A stretch of 64,000 nucleotides of DNA from the NCBI RefSeq assembly GCF_002734215.1, contig NZ_NSEB01000003.1, positions 140,639 to 204,638 of the forward strand. Reading direction: 5' to 3'. Positions 16,156-24,900 of this stretch are shown piece after piece (the stretch's first letter is position 1; each line of letters starts with the position of its first letter). The position numbers were made by a program, and so were the translations under genes. The stretch is from Fredinandcohnia onubensis. Lineage in GTDB: Bacteria > Bacillota > Bacilli > Bacillales > Bacillaceae_L. Below the pieces are notes generated by a model that worked only from the letters and a program-made list of their open reading frames with translations, made no database searches and was not told where the DNA came from.

Positions 16156-17100
16156 CTATCCTTTTTTTGTTTTAGGTACAATCTTACGAGGGGAGTAATT
16201 GATATCCTCTGATGAGTATACGGTCACGATAAGAGTTCCTCCATATACCTTTGCACGAATTAAAATCGGTTGATTGTATGTATTTTTAAAAAGAAAGTCT
16301 GGCCCATACCAACTCACAGTTGCATCGCGACCCGGTGGTACATAGCCGACACGTTTGCTGTGAGAATAGCGTTTTACAATTTCAACACCTGCACGATCAA
16401 CGGCATTGAAGAGTGTGGAGGAGGTTTGGCAGATGCCACCCCCGATTCCTTCAATTAGTTCTCCTCGAATGATTTCAGGCGCTGGCTGATAACCTCTAGC
16501 AGCGGTTCGTTTTCCAACAACCTTATTAAAAGAGAAGGTTTCATTTTGAAACAGCACATAGCTATCGATTGCTGCTGCTGAAAGTGCAATATTCTTTGAA
16601 CGCTCCTTATTCGAAGAGTTAAAATGAGTGACATACTGCCCAATCTGTTTTACCCGAATCGTTGATAATAGCTCACTATCTACTCGTGGATAAATTCGCT
16701 GAATCGGTACTTCAAGGTATTCTCCTTTTCCAAAAAACGTTGAATAGAATAGCCTTGAAAATTTATCTTTATCTAATTTCACACCCACATGTTCTTTGAG
16801 GATTTCATTTGACTTGCCAATTCTTGCATCCTTTGGCTCCTCGTAAACCTGTTCTTCTAAATAGGTAAGAAAATCTGTATATTTTTCAATATTCAAGGTG
16901 GGTATGCCAAGCAGTTGCATAGAGTATTCAGAACGGTTAACAGTCGCGATTGGTTCACCTTTATAGGTTATGTAAAGATTATCCTGAGGATGGAACTGCT
17001 GTACAGAAAGGAAAAGCATCATTGCCAACAATATTTTCAGTGTCCCCACCACCTTTTCGAAACTCTTTTTTATAGTATGGATGGTTACTTCAAATTCCAT
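16156..17100 (-). CDS. VanW family protein
   Basis: A 314-residue protein with an N-terminal membrane anchor or signal (residues ~20-35, LKILLAMMLFLSV), a poorly conserved middle and a C-terminal VanW domain. Domain marks are FSFNKVVGKRTAARGYQPAPEI, GGGICQTSSTLFNAV, and the late VPPGRDATVSWYGPDFLFKN. VanW proteins are cell-envelope proteins found in vancomycin clusters and widely in Bacillus; their biochemical role is unresolved. The start codon has no clear ribosome site, so translation may begin at a TTG or ATG a little downstream. Confidence 0.85.
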   Translation of the reverse strand: MEFEVTIHTIKKSFEKVVGTLKILLAMMLFLSVQQFHPQDNLYITYKGEPIATVNRSEYSMQLLGIPTLNIEKYTDFLTYLEEQVYEEPKDARIGKSNEILKEHVGVKLDKDKFSRLFYSTFFGKGEYLEVPIQRIYPRVDSELLSTIRVKQIGQYVTHFNSSNKERSKNIALSAAAIDSYVLFQNETFSFNKVVGKRTAARGYQPAPEIIRGELIEGIGGGICQTSSTLFNAVDRAGVEIVKRYSHSKRVGYVPPGRDATVSWYGPDFLFKNTYNQPILIRAKVYGGTLIVTVYSSEDINYSPRKIVPKTKKG

Positions 17101-17164
17101 TAAAAATAGGAGAACTTTTTTCGTTTTATAATCTGTAACAAATTGTTCAAATTCAAGAAAATGC

Positions 17165-17208
17165 TGTGATTTGCGTCACATCAAGGTTTGATGCATTTAT
17201 GTTAAGAT
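17165..17208 (+). promoter_or_regulatory. Fnr-type box with -10 element upstream of qoxABCD
   Basis: TGTGA-TTTGCG-TCACA (17165-17180) is a perfect match to the Fnr/CRP-family consensus. TAAGAT (17203-17208) begins after a 22-nt gap, placing the box centre near -42, a class II activator position. The same 22-nt gap occurs at the pfl and ctaG-like promoters. Confidence 0.7.
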
Positions 17209-17376
17209 AATAACTTTTTACAAAAACTTCCTTCCCTTTTCTGTAACAACTTTTTGCTATCTCGCATGTTATTATCATTTACACAGTGATAATCTTTAAA
17301 AAATAATTTCGCGAAATAAAATTTTAGCTTCAATTTTTTCTAGATATTACGAAAAAAACAAGTAGCTAAAAAATTT

Positions 17377-17406
17377 TTGACAACTTTGTGAAGTTGTACA
17401 CATATT
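17377..17406 (+). promoter_or_regulatory. Proximal qox promoter with Rex-like site
   Basis: TTGACA (17377-17382), an 18-bp spacer and CATATT (17401-17406) form a SigA-like promoter. Between and over them TTGTGAA-GTTG-TACACAT (17386-17403) resembles the Rex operator TTGTGAA-N4-TTCACAA, with a perfect left and a 5/7 right half. Confidence 0.6.
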
Positions 17407-17462
17407 CGTCACAAGCCACATAGTTGTGAATAAAGAGCATCCATTCGGAAAGGAGTACACTT

Positions 17463-18377
17463 ATGAAAATCAAATGGTTTTTCTTATCGATGGTTATTAC
17501 TATTGCCACAGTGCTTGCAGGCTGTGAACCAGTAATGGTTCTCGATCCAAAAGGTCCACAAGCCGAGAGGCAAGCCCATGATATCTTACTTTCAATTGGA
17601 ATCATGGCATTTGTAGTTATTGTCGTTTTCGTATTGTTAATTTATATGCTTGTAAAATATCGTGCTTCTAAAATGCCAGAGGATTACGAGCCACCACATA
17701 TTGAAGGAAATCCTTGGGTTGAAGCGATTTGTATTGGTATTCCAATCTTAATTGTTGGTTATTTATCAGTTGTTTCGGTTCAAAGTAACTACATTGTCGA
17801 GTCAGCTCCTCAAGGCTATGAAGAGCAAGAACCATTGGTTATCTATGCTTCATCCTCCGATTGGAAATGGCATTTTAGCTACCCTGAAGAGGATATTGAA
17901 ACAGTCAATTATCTATACATCCCAACCGATCGTCCACTTGAATTCAGACTTTATTCATACGGTCCAATCACAAGCTTTTGGATTCCACAGCTAGGTGGAC
18001 AAAAGTATGCCATGGCCGACATGATCACGACTTTGCATCTTGCAGCTGATGAGCAGGGTGAATTAATGGGACGAAACGCAAACTTTAGTGGTAAAGGATT
18101 TGCGGAAAATGCGTTTAGTGTAAATGCCGTATCTCCAAAGGATTTTGAAGAATGGGTAGATGAGGTTAAAGAAACTGCGAAACCTCTCACTGAAGAAAAG
18201 TTTGATGAGATTTTAGAACCAGGACATCTTGGTCAAATGACGTTCACCGGAACACATTTAGAGTTTGCACCACCGCCAGAGCATAACCATGGATCAGATG
18301 ATGCTGAAGAAGGTCATGAGGTCCATGAGGATGAGCATACAGAACACGAAGGTCAATCAGAACATAACAATCATTAA
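17463..18377 (+). CDS. qoxA: cytochrome aa3 quinol oxidase subunit II QoxA
   Basis: A 304-residue lipoprotein with signal peptide and lipobox VLAGC (Cys21), then two transmembrane helices (~42-66 and ~85-105) and an extracytoplasmic cupredoxin domain. The CuA ligand motif (CSxxCGxxH) is absent; the equivalent stretch reads NANFSGKGFAENAF. This marks a quinol rather than a cytochrome c oxidase. The C-terminal 30 residues are His/Glu-rich (HNHGSDDAEEGHEVHEDEH), a possible metal-binding tail. The start has GAAAGGAG upstream. It is the first gene of qoxABCD. Confidence 0.95.
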   Translation: MKIKWFFLSMVITIATVLAGCEPVMVLDPKGPQAERQAHDILLSIGIMAFVVIVVFVLLIYMLVKYRASKMPEDYEPPHIEGNPWVEAICIGIPILIVGYLSVVSVQSNYIVESAPQGYEEQEPLVIYASSSDWKWHFSYPEEDIETVNYLYIPTDRPLEFRLYSYGPITSFWIPQLGGQKYAMADMITTLHLAADEQGELMGRNANFSGKGFAENAFSVNAVSPKDFEEWVDEVKETAKPLTEEKFDEILEPGHLGQMTFTGTHLEFAPPPEHNHGSDDAEEGHEVHEDEHTEHEGQSEHNNH

Positions 18378-18434
18378 TAAACAAATATATCTTGAACGCC
18401 GAATTTATACTTCATTTGAAAGGAGTAACAACGG

Positions 18435-20384
18435 ATGGAATTCTTCGAACGTTTTGCCATACCACATCCAAGTCCCGCCATCTATGCAGCGATGGTTGCA
18501 ATTGGACTTACGGTAATTGGAATTATCGCCGGCTTAACCTATTTTAAAAAATGGGGTTATCTATGGCGTGAATGGTTAACAACCGTTGACCACAAACGAA
18601 TTGGTATTATGTATTTAATCTCCGCATTGATCATGCTGTTCCGCGGTGGGGTAGATGCGATTATGATGCGTGCACAGCTAGCTTCACCTGAAGCAAAGTT
18701 ATTAGACGCGCAGCACTATAATGAAATTTTTACAACACATGGTGTTGTCATGATCATGTTCATGGCGATGCCGTTTATCATAGGATTCATGAACTATGTT
18801 GTACCACTGCAAATTGGTGCGCGCGACGTAGCATTTCCACGCTTAAATGCGATTAGCTTCTGGCTCTTCTTTATGGGGGCAATGCTATTTAATATCTCCT
18901 TTGTAATTGGGGGATCACCTGATGCAGGTTGGACATCATACTTCCCACTTGCTGGTAATGAGTTCAGTAAATCAGTTGGAACGAACTATTATATGCTCTC
19001 GTTACAAATTTCGGGTCTTGGTACATTGATGACTGGTATCAATATGATTACCACAATTCTTAAAATGAGAGCACCTGGTATGACGTTAATGAAAATGCCA
19101 ATGTTCACATGGTCTACTTTAATTGCTAACTTAATTATCGTAACAGTTTTCCCTGTATTAACAGTTGCACTAGCAATGGGTACAATGGATCGCCTATTTG
19201 GAACACATTTCTTTGCAAGTACAAACGGTGGAATGGATATGCTTTGGGCAAACCTATTCTGGGTATGGGGACACCCTGAAGTGTATATTTTAATCCTACC
19301 TGCGTTTGGTATTTATAGTGAGATCATTTCAACCTTCTCAGGAAGAAACCTATATGGTTACAAATCAATGGTTGGTTCAATGGTCATTATCTCAGTTCTT
19401 TCATGTCTAGTTTGGGCGCACCATTTCTTTACAATGGGGCAAGGGGCAGCATCAAACAGCTTCTTCTCAATTACAACAATGGCGATTGCGGTTCCAACTG
19501 GTGTGAAAATCTTTAATTGGCTGTTTACCTTATGGAAAGGTAAAATTCGTATGACAGTACCGATGCTTTACTCAATTGGATTTATTCCACTATTCACAAT
19601 CGGTGGGGTAACTGGGGTAATGCTTGCGATGTCAGCAGCCGACTATCAGTATCACAATACAATGTTCCTAGTGGCACATTTCCATAACACAATTATTCCT
19701 GGTGTAGTATTCGCAATGCTTGCTGCACTCACATATTATTGGCCAAAAATGTTTGGCTTTATGTTAAATGAACGAATCGGAAAGTGGGCATTCTGGTCAC
19801 TATCAATCGGATTTGTCTTAGCGTTCTTCCCGATGTATATTACTGGATTAGACGGTCAGGCTCGTCGTATGTACACATACTCTGAATCTACAGGTTTTGG
19901 TCCATTGAACATGCTTTCATTCATTGGTGCTGGAATCATGGGGATTGCCTTCATTTTAATTGTGTATAACATTTATTACAGCATCCGTTATTCACCAAGA
20001 GATATTGGAAGCGACCCATGGGATGCACGTACTTTAGAGTGGGCAACGCACACACCTGTTCCTGAGTACAACTTTGCACTAACACCAAGTGTGAATTCAA
20101 GTGAGCCATTCTGGGATGATAAGAAGAAAAAGCACAAGCTCTTCCCAGGCAAAATTGAAAAGATTCACATGCCGAACAATAGTGGTGTTCCATTTATCAT
20201 GAGTAGTATCTTCTTTGTATGGGGCTTCTCATTCGTATTTGCAATGTGGCCACTGTTGATTATTTCAACAATTGGTATCTTTGTTTGTATGGCATACCGT
20301 TCATTTGAACAAGATCATGGACGATATATTTCTGTTGAAGAAGTAAAAGAAACAGAAGAAAAATTAGGAGGTGCTAAGTTATGA
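18435..20384 (+). CDS. qoxB: cytochrome aa3 quinol oxidase subunit I QoxB
   Basis: A 649-residue heme-copper oxidase subunit I with about 14-15 membrane helices. It contains the low-spin heme His (FTTHGVVMIMFMAMP), the CuB/crosslink motif WGHPEVYILILPAFG, the CuB pair in WAHHFFTMG and the heme pair in VAHFHNTIIPG. It reduces O2 to water and pumps protons using menaquinol. The start ATG follows GAAAGGAG, and the gene overlaps qoxC by 4 bp. Confidence 0.97.
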   Translation: MEFFERFAIPHPSPAIYAAMVAIGLTVIGIIAGLTYFKKWGYLWREWLTTVDHKRIGIMYLISALIMLFRGGVDAIMMRAQLASPEAKLLDAQHYNEIFTTHGVVMIMFMAMPFIIGFMNYVVPLQIGARDVAFPRLNAISFWLFFMGAMLFNISFVIGGSPDAGWTSYFPLAGNEFSKSVGTNYYMLSLQISGLGTLMTGINMITTILKMRAPGMTLMKMPMFTWSTLIANLIIVTVFPVLTVALAMGTMDRLFGTHFFASTNGGMDMLWANLFWVWGHPEVYILILPAFGIYSEIISTFSGRNLYGYKSMVGSMVIISVLSCLVWAHHFFTMGQGAASNSFFSITTMAIAVPTGVKIFNWLFTLWKGKIRMTVPMLYSIGFIPLFTIGGVTGVMLAMSAADYQYHNTMFLVAHFHNTIIPGVVFAMLAALTYYWPKMFGFMLNERIGKWAFWSLSIGFVLAFFPMYITGLDGQARRMYTYSESTGFGPLNMLSFIGAGIMGIAFILIVYNIYYSIRYSPRDIGSDPWDARTLEWATHTPVPEYNFALTPSVNSSEPFWDDKKKKHKLFPGKIEKIHMPNNSGVPFIMSSIFFVWGFSFVFAMWPLLIISTIGIFVCMAYRSFEQDHGRYISVEEVKETEEKLGGAKL

Positions 20385-20977
20385 AACTAGATCACTCGCA
20401 ACCTCTTGAATATAGTACGCATGAAAATGAGTTAAATATTTTTGGTTTCTGGATTTTCCTTGGTGCCGAAATCATGCTTTTCGCAACCTTGTTTACATCT
20501 TATTTTACATTAGAGAACCGCGTCGGTAGTGGTCCATCAGGTGCAGAGATTTTTGAAATTACACCTGTGTTAATCGAAACACTTCTACTTTTAACAAGTA
20601 GTTTTACAATCGGTCTTGCGGTTCATGCGATGCGCCTTGGCAGACAAAAAGCGATGTTAGGTTTCTTCGTAGTAACATTGCTTCTAGGTTTAACATTCCT
20701 AGGTGTTGAAATCTATGAATTTGTTCACTATGTCCATGTCGGAGCTGGACTACAAACAAGCGCGTTTACAGCGATGTTGTTAACAACATTAGGAACACAT
20801 GGACTTCACGTTACATTTGGTTTGTTTTGGGGAGTTATGATTGTTCTCCAAATAAGAAAAAGAGGCTTAACTGCTCAAACTGCTGGTAAATCGTTTATCT
20901 TTTCATTGTATTGGCACTTCCTAGATGTAGTCTGGATCTTCATCTTCAGCTTCATCTATTTGAAAGGAATGATGTAA
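20381..20977 (+). CDS. qoxC: cytochrome aa3 quinol oxidase subunit III QoxC
   Basis: A 198-residue subunit III of the heme-copper oxidase with five membrane helices. Typical segments are LNIFGFWIFLGAEIMLFATLF, LGTHGLHVTFGLFWG and FSLYWHFLDVVWIFIFSFIYL. Its ATGA start overlaps the qoxB stop, indicating coupled translation. It stabilises the oxidase core. Confidence 0.96.
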   Translation: MKLDHSQPLEYSTHENELNIFGFWIFLGAEIMLFATLFTSYFTLENRVGSGPSGAEIFEITPVLIETLLLLTSSFTIGLAVHAMRLGRQKAMLGFFVVTLLLGLTFLGVEIYEFVHYVHVGAGLQTSAFTAMLLTTLGTHGLHVTFGLFWGVMIVLQIRKRGLTAQTAGKSFIFSLYWHFLDVVWIFIFSFIYLKGMM

Positions 20978-20978
20978 T

Positions 20979-21260
20979 ATGAGAGAACTATTTCCAGCAA
21001 AACAAGTCATGGGCTTCGTATTTTCATTAGTTCTTACGGTTATTGCTCTTTCGGTGTACTTCCTAGATTTAACCTTTACGGCAGGACTAACAATCCTGAT
21101 TGTAACAGCATTTGTGCAAGCATTGCTGCAACTAATTGTATTCATGCATGCTGGTGAATCAAAGGATAAATGGGCAATCTACGGAAATGTATACTTCATG
21201 ATTTTTATCGCGTTAATTACAATATTCGGTACATTATTCCTGCTTGTTTGGGATATGTAA
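20979..21260 (+). CDS. qoxD: cytochrome aa3 quinol oxidase subunit IV QoxD
   Basis: A 93-residue subunit IV with three membrane helices; the motif LLQLIVFMHAGESKDKW is typical of QoxD/CyoD. It begins 1 bp after the qoxC stop and completes the operon. It assists CuB-site assembly in related oxidases. Confidence 0.95.
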   Translation: MRELFPAKQVMGFVFSLVLTVIALSVYFLDLTFTAGLTILIVTAFVQALLQLIVFMHAGESKDKWAIYGNVYFMIFIALITIFGTLFLLVWDM

Positions 21261-21268
21261 TAAAATTT

Positions 21269-21298
21269 AGAGTGTCTTTATAGGCACTCTATTTTTTA
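21269..21298 (+). terminator. Terminator of qoxABCD
   Basis: AGAGTGTC (21269-21276) pairs with GGCACTCT (21283-21290) imperfectly, followed by ATTTTTT. Confidence 0.75.
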
Positions 21299-21352
21299 TG
21301 GAGAATAGTAAGGTTAATGGTTTAATATAGTTTATGAGAGGAGGGGTGGCAG

Positions 21353-21868
21353 ATGTATGCTTCGTTTCGATTGAGGTTCAAAGCTTTCATGATTGATTAT
21401 ATAATAATTCTGGCATATTTAGTTGTCCTGATCATTACGTCCGTATTTTTGTTTCCGAGTTTGCAAGAATTATTCAAGGGGTCAGTAGTAGTCGCACAGT
21501 TATCAGGATTTATAATGGTGACTTTGCCGGTTTCCCTTTATTTCATAATTAGCGATTCAAAAATTGTCGGGCAGTCATTTGGAAAACGTAAATCAGGTAT
21601 AAAAGTGGTCCGGGAAAGTGGTGAAGCTGTGTCTTTCCTGCAAATGGCTTTTCGGACAATCTTAAGGTTTTTACCTTGGGAGCTGTCACATTTTCTTGTT
21701 TATCGTTTAATGTATATTGGCGATGGAGGGGTTCCGTTCGCTTACACAATGATTGGTGGGCTCATCTACGCACTCATGTTTGCTTATATTTTGACATGTA
21801 TTTTTACAAAAAAGAAACAATCTTTATATGATCTTCTAGCGAAGACGTATGTGGTCAAGGTGCATTGA
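21353..21868 (+). CDS. RDD family membrane protein
   Basis: A 171-residue membrane protein with the RDD fold: an N-terminal FRLRFKAFMIDYIIILAY (the Arg/Asp pair appears as R..D), SFGKRKSGIKVV after the second helix and LYDLLAKTYVV at the C-terminus. RDD proteins are small integral membrane proteins, some linked to Na+/H+ exchange; the specific role is unknown. The start follows GAGGAGGGG. Confidence 0.8.
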   Translation: MYASFRLRFKAFMIDYIIILAYLVVLIITSVFLFPSLQELFKGSVVVAQLSGFIMVTLPVSLYFIISDSKIVGQSFGKRKSGIKVVRESGEAVSFLQMAFRTILRFLPWELSHFLVYRLMYIGDGGVPFAYTMIGGLIYALMFAYILTCIFTKKKQSLYDLLAKTYVVKVH

Positions 21869-21885
21869 AACTGCATCTTTTTTTG
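21858..21885 (+). terminator. Terminator of the RDD gene
   Basis: AGGTGCA (21858-21864) pairs with TGCATCT (21872-21878) using one G-U pair, then TTTTTTT. It overlaps the stop codon. Confidence 0.7.
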
Positions 21886-21888
21886 TGC

Positions 21889-21923
21889 AAAATAAAAAGC
21901 TTAGCCAGATTGAGTGGCTAAGC
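21889..21923 (-). terminator. Terminator of the small membrane protein gene
   Basis: GCTTAGCCA (21899-21907) and TGGCTAAGC (21915-21923) form a perfect 9-bp stem. The A-rich stretch at 21891-21898 becomes the T-run on the minus strand. Confidence 0.8.
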
Positions 21924-21942
21924 CTATAAATAATTAATTGTT

Positions 21943-22167
21943 TTATTTAATCTTGTTTGCGCCTTGTGCCTTAAGTAACATTTCTTCAGACGCGATTAAA
22001 AATAACCCCATCAAAAAGACAAAAATTGCTCCCATGACCGTTCCGATTCCGATTGCAGTTAACACACTGGTACCGCTTCCGAAGAATCCAAGACAAAAAA
22101 TAATGATACCGGCAATAAGCACTGTTCCCCCAAAATACTTAACAGCCTCAAGCATAGTAGATTTCAT
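21943..22167 (-). CDS. small hypothetical membrane protein (74 aa)
   Basis: A 74-residue protein with two hydrophobic helices (about residues 13-30 and 36-60) and short charged ends. Its start has AGGAGG about 9 nt upstream on the minus strand and its end is followed by a strong hairpin, so it is a real gene. No family is recognised. Confidence 0.7.
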   Translation of the reverse strand: MKSTMLEAVKYFGGTVLIAGIIIFCLGFFGSGTSVLTAIGIGTVMGAIFVFLMGLFLIASEEMLLKAQGANKIK

Positions 22168-22312
22168 TTTTCCTCATCCTCCTACTATATATTATTAATC
22201 TTGTTCACAAAATTGTCAAATATAATTCACTAAATGTTCAAAAGTTGTATTTTGGGCGGGGAGGAACGAGAAACCATGAATAGTAAAGTATGGGAATTGA
22301 CTCATTATTTAA

Positions 22313-22490
22313 AGCTAAGTACATTATGAAGAACATAACACGAACAATTTTAAAAAGTTAAGTACTTCATCGGGGATATGAAGACCATAACAAGTGACAT
22401 AATTAAAAGTTAAGTACTTCACCAGGGATATGAAGACCAAAACAAGAGACGTAATTAACAGTTAAGTACTTCATCGAGACTATTTTAATG
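22313..22490. repeat. Palindromic repeat array 3 (52-bp period)
   Basis: Elements GTACTTC-N11-GAAGACC start at 22362 and 22414; a third, with a decayed right arm, starts at 22466. The spacing is exactly 52 bp. A degenerate fourth copy lies at 22313-22355. The remaining part of the 22168-22566 gap shows no gene. Confidence 0.8.
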
Positions 22491-22566
22491 TATAGGTCGT
22501 GATAAGAGCATTTAAAGAAAGCATATGTTACCATGGTGAAAAATAATCTAAATGAGGTGTGGAAAA

Positions 22567-23289
22567 ATGAAAATTGAGGTTTGGTCAGATTATGTATGTC
22601 CCTTCTGTTATATAGGAAAGCGGCGCTTGGAACAGGCTCTTGAGCAATTTCCAAATCGCGATCAAGTCGAAGTGGAATTCAAAAGCTTCGAACTAGATCC
22701 GAGTGCAAAGCCTTATTCGGGTCAAAGTATTCATGAATTACTTGCTTCAAAATATGGTATGCCAGTAGCGCAAGCTAAGGAAATGAACGAAAATCTTGGT
22801 CAGCAAGCCGCAGAACTCGGTCTAAACTATAATTTTGATGAAATGAAAAACACAAATACCTTTGATGCCCACCGTCTTACAAAGTATGCAGCGACCGTCA
22901 GCAAAGAAAAAGAACTTACTGAGCTTCTTCTTCAATCGTATTTCGTGGAAGGAAAACTCATCAGTGACCATGATGTACTAGCGGGTCTAGCGGAATCTGT
23001 GGGAGTCGAGCGCCAGGAAGCGTTAGATGTGTTAAAAGATGAGAAGAAATATGCGAATGATGTACGAATTGATGAGGCGATTGCACAACAAATCGGTGTT
23101 ACCGGCGTTCCGTTTTTCGTAATCAATCAAAAGTATTCCATTTCTGGTGCACAGCAAACTTCTACATTCCTTGGTGCACTGCAACAGGTTTGGAATGAAG
23201 AGCATCCAGCACCAAAACTCCAGGACCTCTCAGGAGACCAAGGTGCAATTTGCACAGATGAAAGCTGTGAAATCCCAACAGATAAATAA
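22567..23289 (+). CDS. DsbA family (FrnE-like) thiol oxidoreductase
   Basis: A 240-residue thioredoxin-fold protein with an inserted helical domain, like DsbA/FrnE 2-hydroxychromene-isomerase-type proteins. The redox motif CPFC is at residues 11-14 and the cis-Pro loop is in IGVTGVPFFVINQKYSISGAQ. There is no signal peptide, so it acts in the cytoplasm, probably in disulfide handling or stress response. Two further cysteines lie at the C-terminus (CTDESCEI). The ATG at 22567 is preferred over an in-frame start 15 bp upstream because GAGGTG precedes it. Confidence 0.88.
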   Translation: MKIEVWSDYVCPFCYIGKRRLEQALEQFPNRDQVEVEFKSFELDPSAKPYSGQSIHELLASKYGMPVAQAKEMNENLGQQAAELGLNYNFDEMKNTNTFDAHRLTKYAATVSKEKELTELLLQSYFVEGKLISDHDVLAGLAESVGVERQEALDVLKDEKKYANDVRIDEAIAQQIGVTGVPFFVINQKYSISGAQQTSTFLGALQQVWNEEHPAPKLQDLSGDQGAICTDESCEIPTDK

Positions 23290-23291
23290 TA

Positions 23292-23331
23292 AAAATGTGC
23301 AGGCCTTTATGGCTTTGCACATTTTCTTTTT
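23292..23331 (+). terminator. Terminator of the DsbA-like gene
   Basis: AAAATGTGCA (23292-23301) pairs with TGCACATTTT (23316-23325), followed by CTTTTTT. Confidence 0.8.
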
Positions 23332-23388
23332 TCCTAAAAGGGAATTCAACGTAAAATTACGAATATATAAGAGGGTAGAAAGAATGGG

Positions 23389-24126
23389 GTGGTATCAATT
23401 ACGTTGTTACAGTTAGATTTTAAAATTGGCCTCGTATCGGTTATTACGTTATTAATCGGTTGGGGAATGATTGGTTTTTTAGCCTTTAGAATTTATAAAA
23501 AACAAGAAGTGAAACCAACTCTATGGAAGATTATTCTTGTTTTGCTTATTGGGCTTTTTTCTTTTTCCTTTAATATGAATTTGTTTGATACATTGATTAA
23601 GCTTCCCATTTTACCGTTAGGTGTATGGATTCTTTACTTTTTTCTAAAATCAAAGGAAGGCCGTTGGGATAGGCTCCGGAAGTATGCATGGCTCGGCTTT
23701 TTGGCGAACTTTCTATTTTTAGCTCTATCCTTAGCCTCGATTGGTCTGCAGCATGTTATTTACGCGCCTAGCAATCTATCAACCTATATTTCTAATGTGG
23801 AAAATGCAACAATTATCAACACTCATCCATCCGCAGAGGATGTAACCTTACTAAAAGATGAATTACAAAAACTACTTCCAACAATGAAAGAAACTAAGTT
23901 TTTTAGTGATAAATGGTATGAGGAAACGTATCTGAGTGGAGATACGAACACTCGAAAAGAACGGTTTCCATATCAAGTGGTGGGTATAAAGGAGAAATGG
24001 GGAAGCGGGGTTGTCACAACCATTTTTATTGAAAAAGATGGGAAAGGTTTATTAATCGCAACACCTAAGAAGCAATATTATTTTCGCTCCTCAGAAGTTT
24101 TTTTAGAAGGGGTGGAAAGTAAATGA
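23389..24126 (+). CDS. hypothetical membrane protein (245 aa), first of a pair
   Basis: An unrecognised protein with four hydrophobic helices in its first half (about residues 13-33, 45-62, 70-86 and 100-123) and a soluble C-terminal half of ~120 residues (from SNLSTYISNVENAT). The GTG at 23389 is the likeliest start; a TTG at 23404 is possible. It overlaps the following gene by 4 bp, so the two products probably work together. No function is assigned. Confidence 0.6.
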   Translation: MVSITLLQLDFKIGLVSVITLLIGWGMIGFLAFRIYKKQEVKPTLWKIILVLLIGLFSFSFNMNLFDTLIKLPILPLGVWILYFFLKSKEGRWDRLRKYAWLGFLANFLFLALSLASIGLQHVIYAPSNLSTYISNVENATIINTHPSAEDVTLLKDELQKLLPTMKETKFFSDKWYEETYLSGDTNTRKERFPYQVVGIKEKWGSGVVTTIFIEKDGKGLLIATPKKQYYFRSSEVFLEGVESK

Positions 24127-24854
24127 AGCGAAGAAAGATCCTAGGTTTGCTCGGTTTGGTTGCTCTTCTTTTCGTCATTTATTACTTTTATCTGGCTAAA
24201 CCTACAGACTTTGCTACAACTGATACTTATAAAAGGTATTCTGAAGTATATGAGGTTCTTGACATTATTGAGATGGATGACAGCCGTATTTTTGTACCAG
24301 TTGTCACAGAAGAAAATAAATATGGCATGAGCCTGTGGGTGTGGAAAAATCATAAATGGAATATGGAATTTGAAAGCACAGTAGGTGGCCCTAGGGTTAT
24401 CAAGCTTAAAAATAATGATCCAAGTTCCTATAAGGTTTTTTGGAATATTCACCCTGATGACCAAGTAAGTTATGGAGAATTTTATTTACTGAGAAAACGT
24501 AATTATCATATTACAGAAGGAATACATAATTATTATCCTCGTTTGCAATTGAAAACGATTTTAGATTTTGAAGGAACACCATTTGGGGTAACAGACCTTC
24601 CGAAAGAATGGCAAAAAGCGATGGAAGCATCGATAAAATTGGAAGAAGCAAAGCAACCAGATCCTATTTTTACAAACATGTTTCCTGTGATGCAAGATGT
24701 ATACTTCGGCTGGATTCCCTATAATAACGAACATGTAAGGCAACATGCGAATGCTACTAATGTAGGCGGAGCTTCGTGGGGTGGTGGTGTCGATATTCTG
24801 CACGTGGTGGATATGCCAGAAGAGGAGCTTGAGTATTTTAAAATAGAAGAATAA
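24123..24854 (+). CDS. hypothetical membrane-anchored protein (243 aa), second of a pair
   Basis: One N-terminal transmembrane segment or uncleaved signal (residues ~7-25, ILGLLGLVALLFVIYYFYL) followed by a ~215-residue domain likely outside the membrane. The domain is rich in aromatic residues and ends in an acidic tail (PEEELEYFKIEE). I do not recognise the family. The ATGA overlap with the previous gene indicates coupled expression. Confidence 0.6.
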   Translation: MKRRKILGLLGLVALLFVIYYFYLAKPTDFATTDTYKRYSEVYEVLDIIEMDDSRIFVPVVTEENKYGMSLWVWKNHKWNMEFESTVGGPRVIKLKNNDPSSYKVFWNIHPDDQVSYGEFYLLRKRNYHITEGIHNYYPRLQLKTILDFEGTPFGVTDLPKEWQKAMEASIKLEEAKQPDPIFTNMFPVMQDVYFGWIPYNNEHVRQHANATNVGGASWGGGVDILHVVDMPEEELEYFKIEE

Positions 24855-24900
24855 AACGGGGGAACCGTACTAAAAGATACAAGGAGAGGAGGTTCGCCTT

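Noticed and set aside
17463..21260. cytochrome c oxidase (ctaCDEF) instead of quinol oxidase
   Set aside because: Subunit II lacks the CuA cysteines and the cytochrome c domain, and the gene order and sizes fit qoxABCD.
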